Source: Leptolyngbyaceae cyanobacterium (GTDB lineage: Bacteria; Cyanobacteriota; Cyanobacteriia; Cyanobacteriales; Aerosakkonemataceae). Taken from it: a stretch of 64,000 nucleotides of DNA. The stretch is taken from NCBI GenBank assembly GCA_036703985.1, contig DATNQN010000068.1, positions 1 through 64,000 of the forward strand, read 5' to 3'. The notes below the pieces were generated by a model that did not search any database, was not told where the DNA came from, and saw only the letters and a list, made by a program, of their open reading frames with translations. The position numbers were made by a program, and so were the translations under genes. Positions 7,215 through 15,606 of this stretch are shown here, piece after piece. The first letter of the stretch is position 1; each line of letters begins with the position of its first letter.

Positions 7215-7396
7215 AGGTTAATCGTCAGTAGACCTCTGGTGAAGTTTTGATCTCCTTGAGAAACTAGAGAATGCTTGGTGGGTTTGTTAGAATTTTCTAT
7301 GAACTGTTTTAATCCTTTCAAATTAGATGATTGATGTTTGGAGGATAAAGATTGTTCGTAAGCTAAGTTCATGTGAAGATAAACTAAATTTTCCAT
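7211..7396 (-). CDS. Small protein A1 of a duplicated two-gene module
   Basis: 61 residues beginning MENLVYLHMNLAYEQ. The first 15 residues match MEGLAYIYMALAYEE of the gene at 59770 (pattern ME.L.Y..M.LAYE); the rest is polar and not conserved. Start chosen at 7396 by that homology, although an upstream in-frame ATG at 7411 exists. It is the first gene of the pair. Function unknown; the short conserved head followed by a variable tail is unusual for a housekeeping protein. Confidence 0.6.
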   Translation of the reverse strand: MENLVYLHMNLAYEQSLSSKHQSSNLKGLKQFIENSNKPTKHSLVSQGDQNFTRGLLTINL

Positions 7397-7569
7397 ATTT
7401 TTTACACCCATTTGTTTGTTCTGATAATCCTAGTTAACCAGTCATACAGTGAAAAAAATAGGGATGATTGTCCAGTTTGATAAGCGTCTAGAACAGTTTG
7501 GGCTGAAAATCATGTTTCGCGCTGGATCGCAACGGGTGAAGGGTGGACAGTTGCAAAATTGGTTGTGAA

Positions 7570-7597
7570 GTTGACCGGAATATGATGTACGGTCAAC
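7570..7597. terminator. Hairpin between the small-protein module and the 147-aa gene
   Basis: GTTGACCG pairs with CGGTCAAC (8-bp stem, 12-nt loop). It lies 15 bp past the stop of the leftward gene at 7613-8056 and could end its transcript; the T-run is weak. Confidence 0.4.
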
Positions 7598-7612
7598 CTG
7601 AATTTGAGGAGT

Positions 7613-8056
7613 TTAGCTTGACTTAAAAGGTCTGACCCAGCCGAAGTTGATGGCCCGATCGAGGGTAAAGCGGGCGATCGCAAATAGCAAAATACTCTCG
7701 ATCGCTAAAACGCCAAATGTCCACCAGTTATGGTAAAAAGTCAGTCCCGCGTCCACTTGGGCTAATCCTCGCACTAGTCCAAAGGCTAACACCGCCCCAT
7801 CTTGGAGGTGGGAATTTTTATCCTCTCGGATGATGTAGCGGTAGGTGACGCCAAAAAGAAAGCCACTCAAACAAGCGATCGCCCCACTAAATAGGAGATT
7901 GATGCCTGTGGAGATTTCTAGACCGATCGGTACTGGAAACTGCTTTGCTAACACCAGGTTACTCAAGGTGACGACGCCATACGCGATCGCAAGGGAAAAA
8001 GCGGCTAGGATGCCTGCTTTGAGAGATTCGATTCGTTCTGCTTGCAAGATGTCCAA
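7613..8056 (-). CDS. Conserved-type four-helix membrane protein, unknown function
   Basis: 147 residues with about four hydrophobic segments (near residues 14-36, 50-70, 85-105 and 112-130) joined by short loops. I do not recognise a named family. The only possible start is TTG at 8056: the frame contains no internal methionine at all, and a GGTGGT stretch lies about 9 nt upstream. It is divergent from petN with about 70 bp between them, so the promoters share that gap. Its position beside petN hints at a thylakoid or photosynthesis-related location, but that is only context. Confidence 0.75.
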   Translation of the reverse strand: MDILQAERIESLKAGILAAFSLAIAYGVVTLSNLVLAKQFPVPIGLEISTGINLLFSGAIACLSGFLFGVTYRYIIREDKNSHLQDGAVLAFGLVRGLAQVDAGLTFYHNWWTFGVLAIESILLFAIARFTLDRAINFGWVRPFKSS

Positions 8057-8127
8057 AGTAAACTACCACCACTTGGAAGTATCATAAAGCTTGGAGTAAT
8101 TTTGTAACATTTCTTTGACAGCAAGCT

Positions 8128-8217
8128 ATGGATATTCTCTCTTTAGGTTGGGTTGCTTTACTAGTTCTGTTTACTTACTCGATCTCGATGGTAGTTTGGG
8201 GCCGTAACGGTTTCTAA
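8128..8217 (+). CDS. petN: Cytochrome b6f complex subunit PetN
   Basis: 29 residues, [20 protein letters not shown] then MVVWGRNGF, the canonical PetN sequence. It is a single-helix subunit of the thylakoid cytochrome b6f complex, needed for its stability. Short but unmistakable. A 46-residue membrane protein gene starts 5 nt after its stop. Confidence 0.95.
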   Translation: MDILSLGWVALLVLFTYSISMVVWGRNGF

Positions 8218-8222
8218 GTACA

Positions 8223-8363
8223 GTGGAAACGACAATTGTAAATGTTCTGGCTTTAGTTGCCTTTGGACTGCTACTTGCAGTTTCCGGCGGCGTCCTCTAT
8301 CTAACGATCGCAGAATGGCGCGATCGCAGGCGTCAAGACCGCGATAAACGTGCTCGCCGCTAA
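8223..8363 (+). CDS. 46-aa single-helix protein downstream of petN
   Basis: GTG-started frame of 46 residues: a hydrophobic helix (NVLALVAFGLLLAVSGGVLY) followed by a strongly basic tail (EWRDRRRQDRDKRARR). It sits 5 nt after petN and is probably co-transcribed with it. The topology is like the small subunits of photosynthetic complexes, but I cannot name it; it is not PsbN, Psb30 or PetG. Coding is supported by the clean hydrophobic/basic pattern and position. Confidence 0.65.
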   Translation: METTIVNVLALVAFGLLLAVSGGVLYLTIAEWRDRRRQDRDKRARR

Positions 8364-8530
8364 ACCTTTTCTCAAGGAATGGGAATTGATTCGATTTTAG
8401 GTTTTAATCGAACTACAATCAAAAATCATTTCCCATTCCGAATCAACATCTTCTGAACAATTACAGACAAATCAAATCTACATCTGCGTTCATCTGTGTT
8501 CATCTGTGGACATCTGTGGTAAAAAAAATC

Positions 8531-10270
8531 CTAAACCCCATCCGCAAACTCTCCTAAATTTTCTTTCCGCCACTTCGCATCAGCCTTCCGATTTGTTCTC
8601 AACTCCAAAACTCTAATCCCCTGAGTTGGCAAAGGATTCAAAAGCTGCTGAAACTTTAACCAAGAACTTATCAAAATATACTCAACTCCATAAGTAGCAC
8701 ATAATTGAGCAAAATCTACATCCTGCGGCGTGCCAAAAAACTCTTCAAAAGGCGGTTCAAACTTCGCGATCGGTAACATTTCAAATATACCACCTCCATT
8801 ATTGTTAATCAAAATAATTGTTAAATGACCTACCAATTTATTTCGTAACAAAAAGCCGTTGGTGTCGTGCAATAAAGCCAAATCTCCCGTTAACATCACA
8901 CTGCTTTGATTGCGATGGGCAATCCCTAAAGCGGTTGACAAAGTGCCATCAATGCCATTAGCGCCACGATTGAAAAAAGGTTGAATACCCGAGTTATTTG
9001 GTTGCCAGAAAAATTCAACGTCTCGCACTGGCATACTGTTGGCAATAAATATGGGTGTTTCTGGCGGTAAAACTTGGGAAATTAACCAAGCTGCTTTTCC
9101 TTCAAATAAATGTTCGATCGCAGACATTGTTTTGTTGAGGCGTTGTCTCACTTTTGCTTCGACGTTACACCATGTTTTGAGGTAATCACTTATATATTTG
9201 GGTTCAAATTTAACGAGTTCAGCCAATTGTTCTACGGAGATTCGCCAATGAATTGTTTTACCGTGTAGTGCATCGAGATTGTGATGACTGGGGTCAATTA
9301 TCCATCTGGTTGGTTGGGTATTACTTAACCAATTGCGTAACTCTTTACTGGTGGGTAATTCTCCAATTTGGATAACGATTTCTGGTGTTAACTCTTTGGC
9401 TAATTGTTGATTGCGTAAAATTAAATCATAAGTCGAGATTAAATAAGGATTGATTTCGGTGTAATTTCTTAACGGCGATAATCCTTCCGCTAAAACAGGC
9501 CATTTTAAAGTTTGAGAAAGGTGAGAAATTGCTTGACAATATTGTTTAGGGAATGATGGTTGAGTAGTGCCGACAACAATTATTCCTTTTTCAAATTGTA
9601 GCAAAGAATAAACATCATTTCCTAGTTTGATATTCTGTGTTACGGGAAAAGAGGAAGAAGAGATAAAATTAAAGAATTGTTCGATGTCAAATTGGGATTG
9701 CAGTTGATTGGCGGCGGGTTCGGGAATGGGGGGGAGGGGGTCGCGAAAGGGTATGTTAAGATGTACTGGGCCTGGGGTTGGCGAGAGCGATCGGCCCCAG
9801 CTATGAATGATGGTTTGCCGCAAATAATTGAGCATTCCGATGTCTAATGATGGTACGGCTAATTCGGTTTGCCAGTTAGGATAATTGCCGTACAATTTCA
9901 CTTGATCGATGGTTTGTCCGGAATGACAATCGCGCAATTCGGGGGGCCGATCGGCTGTTAATATTAACAGAGGAATGCGGCTTTCTCTTGCTTCAATGAT
10001 AGCCGGATAAAAGTTTGCGCCAGCAGTGCCGGAAGTACAAACTAATGCTACTGGCAATCGCGACTTTTTGGCAAGTCCCAATGCAAAAAAAGCGGCTGAA
10101 CGTTCATCTAAAATGGGGATTGCTTCTACTCTTTTTTGTTGAGCAAATGCAATGGCGAGAGGCGTAGAACGAGAACCGGGACAAATAATTGCGGTGGTTA
10201 ATCCGAGTCGTGTTAAGGTTTCGGTTAGGATGGAAGACCAAACGGAATTGGTGTTACGAAAATCAATCAT
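8531..10270 (-). CDS. menD: SEPHCHC synthase MenD
   Basis: 579 residues. ThDP enzyme that joins isochorismate and 2-oxoglutarate to give SEPHCHC, a committed step of naphthoquinone (phylloquinone) synthesis. The N-terminal pyrimidine-binding domain has AIICPGSRSTPLAIAF and VCTSGTAGANFYPAI; the C-terminal pyrophosphate domain has TGDLALLHDTNGF and NNNGGGIFEMLP (ThDP/Mg site). Full length. It follows the isochorismate synthase gene on the same strand with a repeat-filled gap of about 100 bp, and this order matches pathway order. Confidence 0.95.
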   Translation of the reverse strand: MIDFRNTNSVWSSILTETLTRLGLTTAIICPGSRSTPLAIAFAQQKRVEAIPILDERSAAFFALGLAKKSRLPVALVCTSGTAGANFYPAIIEARESRIPLLILTADRPPELRDCHSGQTIDQVKLYGNYPNWQTELAVPSLDIGMLNYLRQTIIHSWGRSLSPTPGPVHLNIPFRDPLPPIPEPAANQLQSQFDIEQFFNFISSSSFPVTQNIKLGNDVYSLLQFEKGIIVVGTTQPSFPKQYCQAISHLSQTLKWPVLAEGLSPLRNYTEINPYLISTYDLILRNQQLAKELTPEIVIQIGELPTSKELRNWLSNTQPTRWIIDPSHHNLDALHGKTIHWRISVEQLAELVKFEPKYISDYLKTWCNVEAKVRQRLNKTMSAIEHLFEGKAAWLISQVLPPETPIFIANSMPVRDVEFFWQPNNSGIQPFFNRGANGIDGTLSTALGIAHRNQSSVMLTGDLALLHDTNGFLLRNKLVGHLTIILINNNGGGIFEMLPIAKFEPPFEEFFGTPQDVDFAQLCATYGVEYILISSWLKFQQLLNPLPTQGIRVLELRTNRKADAKWRKENLGEFADGV

Positions 10271-10275
10271 TTAAT

Positions 10276-10376
10276 TTGTCATTGGTTATTGGTTATTGGT
10301 CATTTGTTATTGGTCATTTGCTAAGAGAAAAAAATTAACTATTAACAAATGACCAATGACAGATGACAAATGACTA
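10276..10376. repeat. Heptamer short tandem repeats, inverted arrangement
   Basis: Left part is TCATTGGTTATTGG-type units; right part is the complement type (AATGACCAATGACAGATGAC). The two halves can fold back on each other across 10320-10345. It separates menD from the isochorismate synthase gene and could attenuate read-through. Confidence 0.7.
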
Positions 10377-11801
10377 AACTAATGCTTTGAGAAGTGCTTG
10401 GAGTTTGAGTTGGATTTCGGCTAGTTCTTTGTCGGGATCTGAACCGGCGACGATACCAGCACCAGCGTATAGTCTAGCGCGATCGCAATTTATTAATGCA
10501 GAACGAATTCCCACAATAAATTCACTATTTCCGCGATGATCTACCCAGCCTAAAGGTGCGGCGTAAACTGCGCGATCGAATCCTTCATAATGGCGGATTT
10601 CCTTCATGGCAATATCTCTAGGATCGCCTGCAACCGCCGGGGTTGGATGAAGTTCGGCTAAAATTTGTAATGGATGAATTCCCATTGGGATTATACCGCG
10701 AATTGGTGTCCATAAATGCTGAATATTGGACAGTTTTAAAAATCCGGGTAGAGGTAAACGTTGGGGATTCAAACCAAGATTAGATAAGCGCTGAACGATA
10801 AAATCAATCACTACTCGATGTTCGTGTCTTTCCTTTTCACTATTCAGTAAACGTTCTGCTAAATAGGCATCTTCGGTGGCAGTTGTGCCTCGTGGTGCTG
10901 AACCTGCTAAAGCATCAGTTTCTAATTTGCGATCGCGAATCCGAATTAACCGTTCTGGACTAGCACCAATAAATTTATGACCTTTGCCATTGCTAGTAGA
11001 AAAAACATAGCAATCAGGATAAATTTTTCGTAAATTATTGAGAGGATCAACTCGCTGGAAAGGATGAGGTGAATTTATTTCTATGGCATGGGATAAAACG
11101 ATTTTGCTGAAATGTTTGGCTTGAATTGATTCTAAGGCAGAAGTGACAGATGTTTTAAAGTTGTTTCGATCTGTGACATCTTTTGTCTTCAATTTGGTTT
11201 GGTGAGTTTTAGCAGAAAAAATTAGATTATTAAATGTTTTGATCTTATTTAATTTTTGCCAAATGTGATCGGCGAGAACATCTATATTTAGATCGGAGTG
11301 CAGTACAGTATTAACAACTATAGTGCCATGCTCTTTTTGACAAGAAACTTGCCAACGAGGTAGAAAAATGGTGGCAGGTGCAAAAGGGGAATTACTATTG
11401 ATATTCTCATCAAAAAAAGTAAACGTACAGAAAAAGTGAGGGCCAGAAAAAGGGATATCTAACGCACCAGTAACAATAGTGTTAGCAAGACAGGATTCGA
11501 TAAATTGTTGGGATTGAGAGAAGCGGTTAGCACCTTCAACATTAAACTTAATCGCCGTATCGATCGCAACAATTGCTTCCTCTTGGTTGGCGTTTTCTAA
11601 ATAAAAATGTAATTGCTCCGGTTGAGCAATTTTATCTAGGATAATCAGAGGATCGATCGGTTTAATCGGGACAGAAATACTGACAATTTTTCTCTGTCCT
11701 TTTTGGGCTAAGGTTTGTTTACAACCGAGAAGAAACTGATGCAGTTCCTTTTTATCCTCAAACAGACTCGCATGATTAGTTACTGGGGCAGAAGCGAACA
11801 T
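10374..11801 (-). CDS. menF: Isochorismate synthase
   Basis: 475 residues, chorismate-binding family. It isomerises chorismate to isochorismate for MenD. The C-terminal catalytic region shows KIVLSHAIEI, LETDALAGSAPRGTT, EKERHEHRVVIDFI and GDPRDIAMKEIRHYEGFDRA, followed by a normal end with YAGAGIVAGSDPDKELAEI. The N-terminal 200 residues are more variable, as usual. The leftward menF-menD pair diverges from menA-menC-menE across a 483-bp gap, so one control region may serve both arms. Confidence 0.93.
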   Translation of the reverse strand: MFASAPVTNHASLFEDKKELHQFLLGCKQTLAQKGQRKIVSISVPIKPIDPLIILDKIAQPEQLHFYLENANQEEAIVAIDTAIKFNVEGANRFSQSQQFIESCLANTIVTGALDIPFSGPHFFCTFTFFDENINSNSPFAPATIFLPRWQVSCQKEHGTIVVNTVLHSDLNIDVLADHIWQKLNKIKTFNNLIFSAKTHQTKLKTKDVTDRNNFKTSVTSALESIQAKHFSKIVLSHAIEINSPHPFQRVDPLNNLRKIYPDCYVFSTSNGKGHKFIGASPERLIRIRDRKLETDALAGSAPRGTTATEDAYLAERLLNSEKERHEHRVVIDFIVQRLSNLGLNPQRLPLPGFLKLSNIQHLWTPIRGIIPMGIHPLQILAELHPTPAVAGDPRDIAMKEIRHYEGFDRAVYAAPLGWVDHRGNSEFIVGIRSALINCDRARLYAGAGIVAGSDPDKELAEIQLKLQALLKALV

Positions 11802-11968
11802 AGCAAATTTTTTTAAAGTTTGCTTGCCAAATTTTCAATTATGAGCATGGTATGTCTAGAGTTAACAGACTCCCACTCCATATAAGCATTTTGCTGTAGC
11901 TTTGTACTAGTTTTGGCTTTTTGGTAACATCTAGTTGCCTAAAAGTGTTGTTTGACAGGCAACTGGCA

Positions 11969-12126
11969 TGGATGGCAACGAAAAAATCATCCCAAATAAA
12001 CCAGATATGTAGGTTGGGCTCTTGCGACAGCGAAACCTAACACCAAGTTGATGAATGTTGGGTTTCGTACCTCAACCCAACCTACACATATGGATGGAAA
12101 CGAAAAATTGTCCAAAATAAACCAGT
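11969..12126. repeat. Palindromic repeat flanked by ~36-bp direct repeats
   Basis: In the menF-menA gap. The palindrome has arms GTAGGTTGGG (12009-12018) and CCCAACCTAC (12076-12085). On both sides lie similar segments: ATGGATGGCAACGAAAAAAT... at 11969 and ATGGATGGAAACGAAAAATT... at 12090, both continuing to AATAAACCAG. This is the layout of an insertion with a duplicated flank or a local tandem duplication. No gene is seen elsewhere in 11802-12284. Confidence 0.7.
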
Positions 12127-12284
12127 AAAGGGTTTGCCAAGGAGTCAAAATGTGGTACATACCTGGTAAGTAATGGTAACCGAGCACTCGTTGACATGGC
12201 GACGCTTTTTTCAGATTGAGTGTACCATCAGCACCTTAGGATTATAAAATTATTAAAATCTGAAAGTTAAATTTCTACTGCCTG

Positions 12285-13190
12285 ATGACTACACGCTCTA
12301 TTGCACAGTCAAACAATAAATTATGGTTTGCAGCACTTAAACCACCCATGTATAGTGTTGCGATTATTCCGATTTGGGTGGGAACTGCGATTGCTTTTGC
12401 AGAAACCAGCAAAATTAATGGGTCGATATTTTCTACCTTTTTATTTTCAGCGATTTTGATTGTTGCTTGGATAAATCTCAGCAATGATGTGTTTGATTCG
12501 GAAACGGGAATTGATAAAAATAAAGCCCATTCATTAGTTAATTTAACAGGCAACAAATCTTTGATTTTTTGGTTAGCTAATTTGTTTTTAGCTACCGGGA
12601 TTTTGGGAATATTTGCCATTGCATGGCTACAACAAGATTTTACCGTAATCGCGTTGGTCATCCTCTGCTGCGCGATGGGCTACACTTACCAGGGGCCACC
12701 TTTTCGATTTGGCTACCAAGGTTTGGGCGAAATTATTTGCTTCATTACCTTTGGGCCATTAGCAATTGCTGCCGCATACTACAGTCAAACTCAAACTTGG
12801 TCGATCGTTAGCTTAACTACTTCCGTTATCATAGGCATCAGTACCAGTTTAATTTTGTTTTGCTCCCATTTTCACCAAGTCGATGATGATTTGGCTGCCG
12901 GAAAGCGATCGCCTATTGTTAGACTGGGAACTGCTAGAAGTGCGAAACTTTTACCTTGGTTTGGCGGTAGCATTTTTGTTCTGACTGCGGTATGTGCAGG
13001 TTTGCATATTTTTCCCATCGGCACTTTACTAACTTTTTTGAGTTTACCTTTTGCCATTAAATTATTTGGTCACGTTGGCAAATATCATAATCAGCCATTA
13101 AAAGTTAGTAACTGTAAATTCATTGCCGTATCCCTTCATTTTTGGAGCGGATTGCTGTTAGGATTAGGGTTCATCCTGGCAGGCATTTGA
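12285..13190 (+). CDS. menA: 2-carboxy-1,4-naphthoquinone phytyltransferase MenA
   Basis: 301 residues, UbiA-superfamily membrane prenyltransferase with about eight to nine helices. It attaches the phytyl chain to 1,4-dihydroxy-2-naphthoate in the membrane. Aspartate-rich motifs: NDVFDSETGIDKNK and HFHQVDDDLAAGKRSPIVRL. It is the first gene of the rightward arm; its TGA stop overlaps the menC start (TGATG), so translation is coupled. Divergent from menF. Confidence 0.93.
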   Translation: MTTRSIAQSNNKLWFAALKPPMYSVAIIPIWVGTAIAFAETSKINGSIFSTFLFSAILIVAWINLSNDVFDSETGIDKNKAHSLVNLTGNKSLIFWLANLFLATGILGIFAIAWLQQDFTVIALVILCCAMGYTYQGPPFRFGYQGLGEIICFITFGPLAIAAAYYSQTQTWSIVSLTTSVIIGISTSLILFCSHFHQVDDDLAAGKRSPIVRLGTARSAKLLPWFGGSIFVLTAVCAGLHIFPIGTLLTFLSLPFAIKLFGHVGKYHNQPLKVSNCKFIAVSLHFWSGLLLGLGFILAGI

Positions 13191-14209
13191 TGATTTATCG
13201 GTTGGCATTTTGTCCTTATCAAAAACAGTTTAAACGCCCCCTCTCTACCAGTCACGGTAACTGGTATCACAGAGAGGGTATTATTATCCGTCTTACTGAT
13301 GAAATCGGTAATATTGGTTGGGGAGAAATTGCCCCTATCCCTTGGTTTGGTTCAGAAAGTTGCGAGGAAGCTGTAAATTTTTGTGGCAATTTACCAGAAG
13401 AAATCACCACTGAAATGATTTTTTCTATTCCATTCAAATTACCCGCTTGTCAGTTTGGGTTTGAGTCTGCTTGGGAAGATTTGACCTCTCCCCCAACCCC
13501 TCTCCTACAAGGAGAGGGGAGTAAGAGTATTACTCCCCCCTTCCCTCGTAGGGAAGGGGGGTCGGGGGGGTTAGGTCAATTCGCAGGTTTATTACCAACA
13601 GGAATCGCTGCTTTAGAAGAATGGGAAAATCTTTGGCAACAAGGATATCGCACTTTTAAATGGAAAATTGGGATTGCTTCAATTGAGGAAGAAATCGATA
13701 TTTTCCAGCAGCTAGTGGATAGATTACCATCATCAGCGAAATTGCGATTAGATGCCAATGGTGGATTGAATTGGCAATCGGCAAATGAGTGGTTAAAGAT
13801 TTGCGATAAATTTGCGATCGAATTTTTAGAACAGCCATTACCCGTCAATGAATTCGATGCCATGCTGGATTTAAGTCAGCACTATTCTACCCCACTAGCA
13901 TTAGATGAATCTGTTGCTACTATCACTCAATTACAAACTTATTATCAACAAGGTTGGCAAGGAATTTTTGTCATTAAACCCTGTATCGCAGGTTCTCCCA
14001 AACTGCTGCGGCAATTTTTTCAACAACATCAAATTGATGCGGTTTTTTCATCGGTTTTTGAAACAACGATTGGCAGAGAATCCGCACTTAACTTAGCTAC
14101 CGAACTTTCTCACTTTTCCCAGCGTAACAGAGCAATGGGATTTGGTGTTAAACATTGGTTTATTGAAGAGGAAACAAACTGGTTAGATAATTTATGGAAA
14201 ACCCGTTAG
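13190..14209 (+). CDS. menC: o-Succinylbenzoate synthase MenC with in-frame repeat insertion
   Basis: About 339 residues, enolase-superfamily enzyme that dehydrates SHCHC to o-succinylbenzoate. I start at ATG 13190 (MIYRLAFCPY), which overlaps the menA stop, rather than the upstream frame start at 13142. Barrel motifs: the KWKIG lysine, RLDANGGLNW, EFLEQPLP, LALDESVAT, IFVIKPCIAGS. Residues about 98-129 (TSPPTPLLQGEGSKS..., then PFPRREGGSGGLGQ) are translated repeat DNA and lie between the capping domain and the barrel. The reading frame is kept, so the enzyme may still work. Overlaps menE by 16 bp. Confidence 0.92.
   Translation: MIYRLAFCPYQKQFKRPLSTSHGNWYHREGIIIRLTDEIGNIGWGEIAPIPWFGSESCEEAVNFCGNLPEEITTEMIFSIPFKLPACQFGFESAWEDLTSPPTPLLQGEGSKSITPPFPRREGGSGGLGQFAGLLPTGIAALEEWENLWQQGYRTFKWKIGIASIEEEIDIFQQLVDRLPSSAKLRLDANGGLNWQSANEWLKICDKFAIEFLEQPLPVNEFDAMLDLSQHYSTPLALDESVATITQLQTYYQQGWQGIFVIKPCIAGSPKLLRQFFQQHQIDAVFSSVFETTIGRESALNLATELSHFSQRNRAMGFGVKHWFIEEETNWLDNLWKTR
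13481..13579. repeat. Intragenic palindromic repeat inside menC
   Basis: TTGACCTCTCCCCCAACCCC at the left and GGGGGGGTTAGGTCAA at the right are inverted ends. Inside are two further hairpins (CCCCTCTCCTacaAGGAGAGGGG and CCCCCCTTCCCTcgtAGGGAAGGGGGG). Related GC-rich repeat DNA occurs between genes at 57334-57380. About 99 bp, a multiple of three. Confidence 0.85.
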
Positions 14210-15606
14210 CCTATCTCGAACAACGTGCTGATGATGAGTGGCTGATTGGTTATGACAGTCGCCAGTTTAATCAATATGCTGAAAAATTATATTTAGAATT
14301 AGTTCGATTTTCTAAAGATGGAAAATTACCGCAAATTATTCTGGCTGAAAAAAATCCAGTCAAGTTTTTAGCTGGCTTTATTGCGGCGACTGCTGCTGGT
14401 TGCCCCGTATTTCTTTGTAATCCTGATTGGGTTAAAGCGGAATGGCAACAAGTGTTTGAGTTGGTGCAACCTGACTTGATTTGGGGAGAACAAACCCTGG
14501 CTGATTATAATAGCATAAATTTTGCGATCGCAAATCAAACCCCCATCAAAAATCGCATCATGATTCCCACTGGTGGGTCATCCGGTAAAATTCGTTTCGC
14601 TATTCACACTTGGGAAACATTACTCGCATCAGTACAAGGTTTTACTAAATATTTTGATTTAAATCAAGTTAATTCATTTTGTGTTTTACCTCTATATCAT
14701 GTCAGTGGTTTAATGCAATTCATGCGCTCTTTTACCACGGGTGGCAAATTAGCGGTTATACCATTCAAATCCCTAGAATCCGGCCAAAAACCTGATATAA
14801 AACAAACAGATTTTTTTATCTCTTTAGTACCAACTCAACTGCAACGTTTGTTAAATAATCATCCCGATTGGCTATCAGAATTTAAAACAGTTCTGTTGGG
14901 AGGTGCGCCAGCTTGGGATGAACTTTTGACTCAAGCAAAACGCTATCATATACCCTTAGCGCTTACTTACGGTATGACGGAAACTGCCTCCCAAATTGTT
15001 ACCATGAAACCAGCAGATTTTTTGAATGGGAATCATAGCAGCGGACGGGTTTTACCTCATGCTAAAGTAACTATTCGGACAGCCGATGGTGAAATATTAG
15101 AAGCAAACCAAATCGGTATTATTACCATTCAAGCTGCTTCTTTAGCGCTGGGTTATTATCCCGATATTTCCTTTATTAAAAATCAACAAGATACCACGTT
15201 TTTTCAACCTGATGACTTGGGATTTTTTGATGAGGAAGGTTATTTAAATATAGTCGGTCGCATCAGTAATAAAATCATTACCGGGGGAGAAAATGTCTTT
15301 CCCTTTGAAGTAGAAGCAGCTATTATGACTACTAATTTAGTTAAAGATGTCTGCGTAATCGGGTTGCCCGATAAACATTGGGGTCAAGTAGTAATTGCGA
15401 TTTATGTCCCCAACAATTTACAAGTATCTGATGAAGATTTAAAAACGGCAATTCAGGAGCAATTGTGTAACTTTAAGCGCCCTAAATATTGGATATCTGT
15501 GGAAAATTTACCTCGCAACGCCCAAGGAAAAGTAAATTATCGCCAAATCCAACAACTTGCTATAACTTGGCTACAGTCTCGCCCCAATCATTCAACCAAT
15601 CTATAA
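14194..15606 (+). CDS. menE: o-Succinylbenzoate-CoA ligase MenE
   Basis: 470 residues, AMP-forming acyl-CoA ligase acting on o-succinylbenzoate. ATP-binding loop MIPTGGSSGKIRFAIHTW (near residue 125), LTYGMTETASQ, and the C-terminal GRISNKIITGGENVFP and NAQGKVNYRQI with the catalytic lysine. The start overlaps menC by 16 bp, and the 3' end overlaps the convergent thioesterase gene by 47 bp. Full length. Confidence 0.93.
   Translation: MENPLAYLEQRADDEWLIGYDSRQFNQYAEKLYLELVRFSKDGKLPQIILAEKNPVKFLAGFIAATAAGCPVFLCNPDWVKAEWQQVFELVQPDLIWGEQTLADYNSINFAIANQTPIKNRIMIPTGGSSGKIRFAIHTWETLLASVQGFTKYFDLNQVNSFCVLPLYHVSGLMQFMRSFTTGGKLAVIPFKSLESGQKPDIKQTDFFISLVPTQLQRLLNNHPDWLSEFKTVLLGGAPAWDELLTQAKRYHIPLALTYGMTETASQIVTMKPADFLNGNHSSGRVLPHAKVTIRTADGEILEANQIGIITIQAASLALGYYPDISFIKNQQDTTFFQPDDLGFFDEEGYLNIVGRISNKIITGGENVFPFEVEAAIMTTNLVKDVCVIGLPDKHWGQVVIAIYVPNNLQVSDEDLKTAIQEQLCNFKRPKYWISVENLPRNAQGKVNYRQIQQLAITWLQSRPNHSTNL

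Noticed and set aside
7464-7568. Rightward 34-residue frame starting MIVQFDKRLEQFGLKIMFRA
   Set aside because: No homology known to me, and no neighbour or ribosome-site support.
11987-12187. Leftward 66-residue frame across the menF-menA gap
   Set aside because: It is a translation of the palindromic repeat and its flanks.
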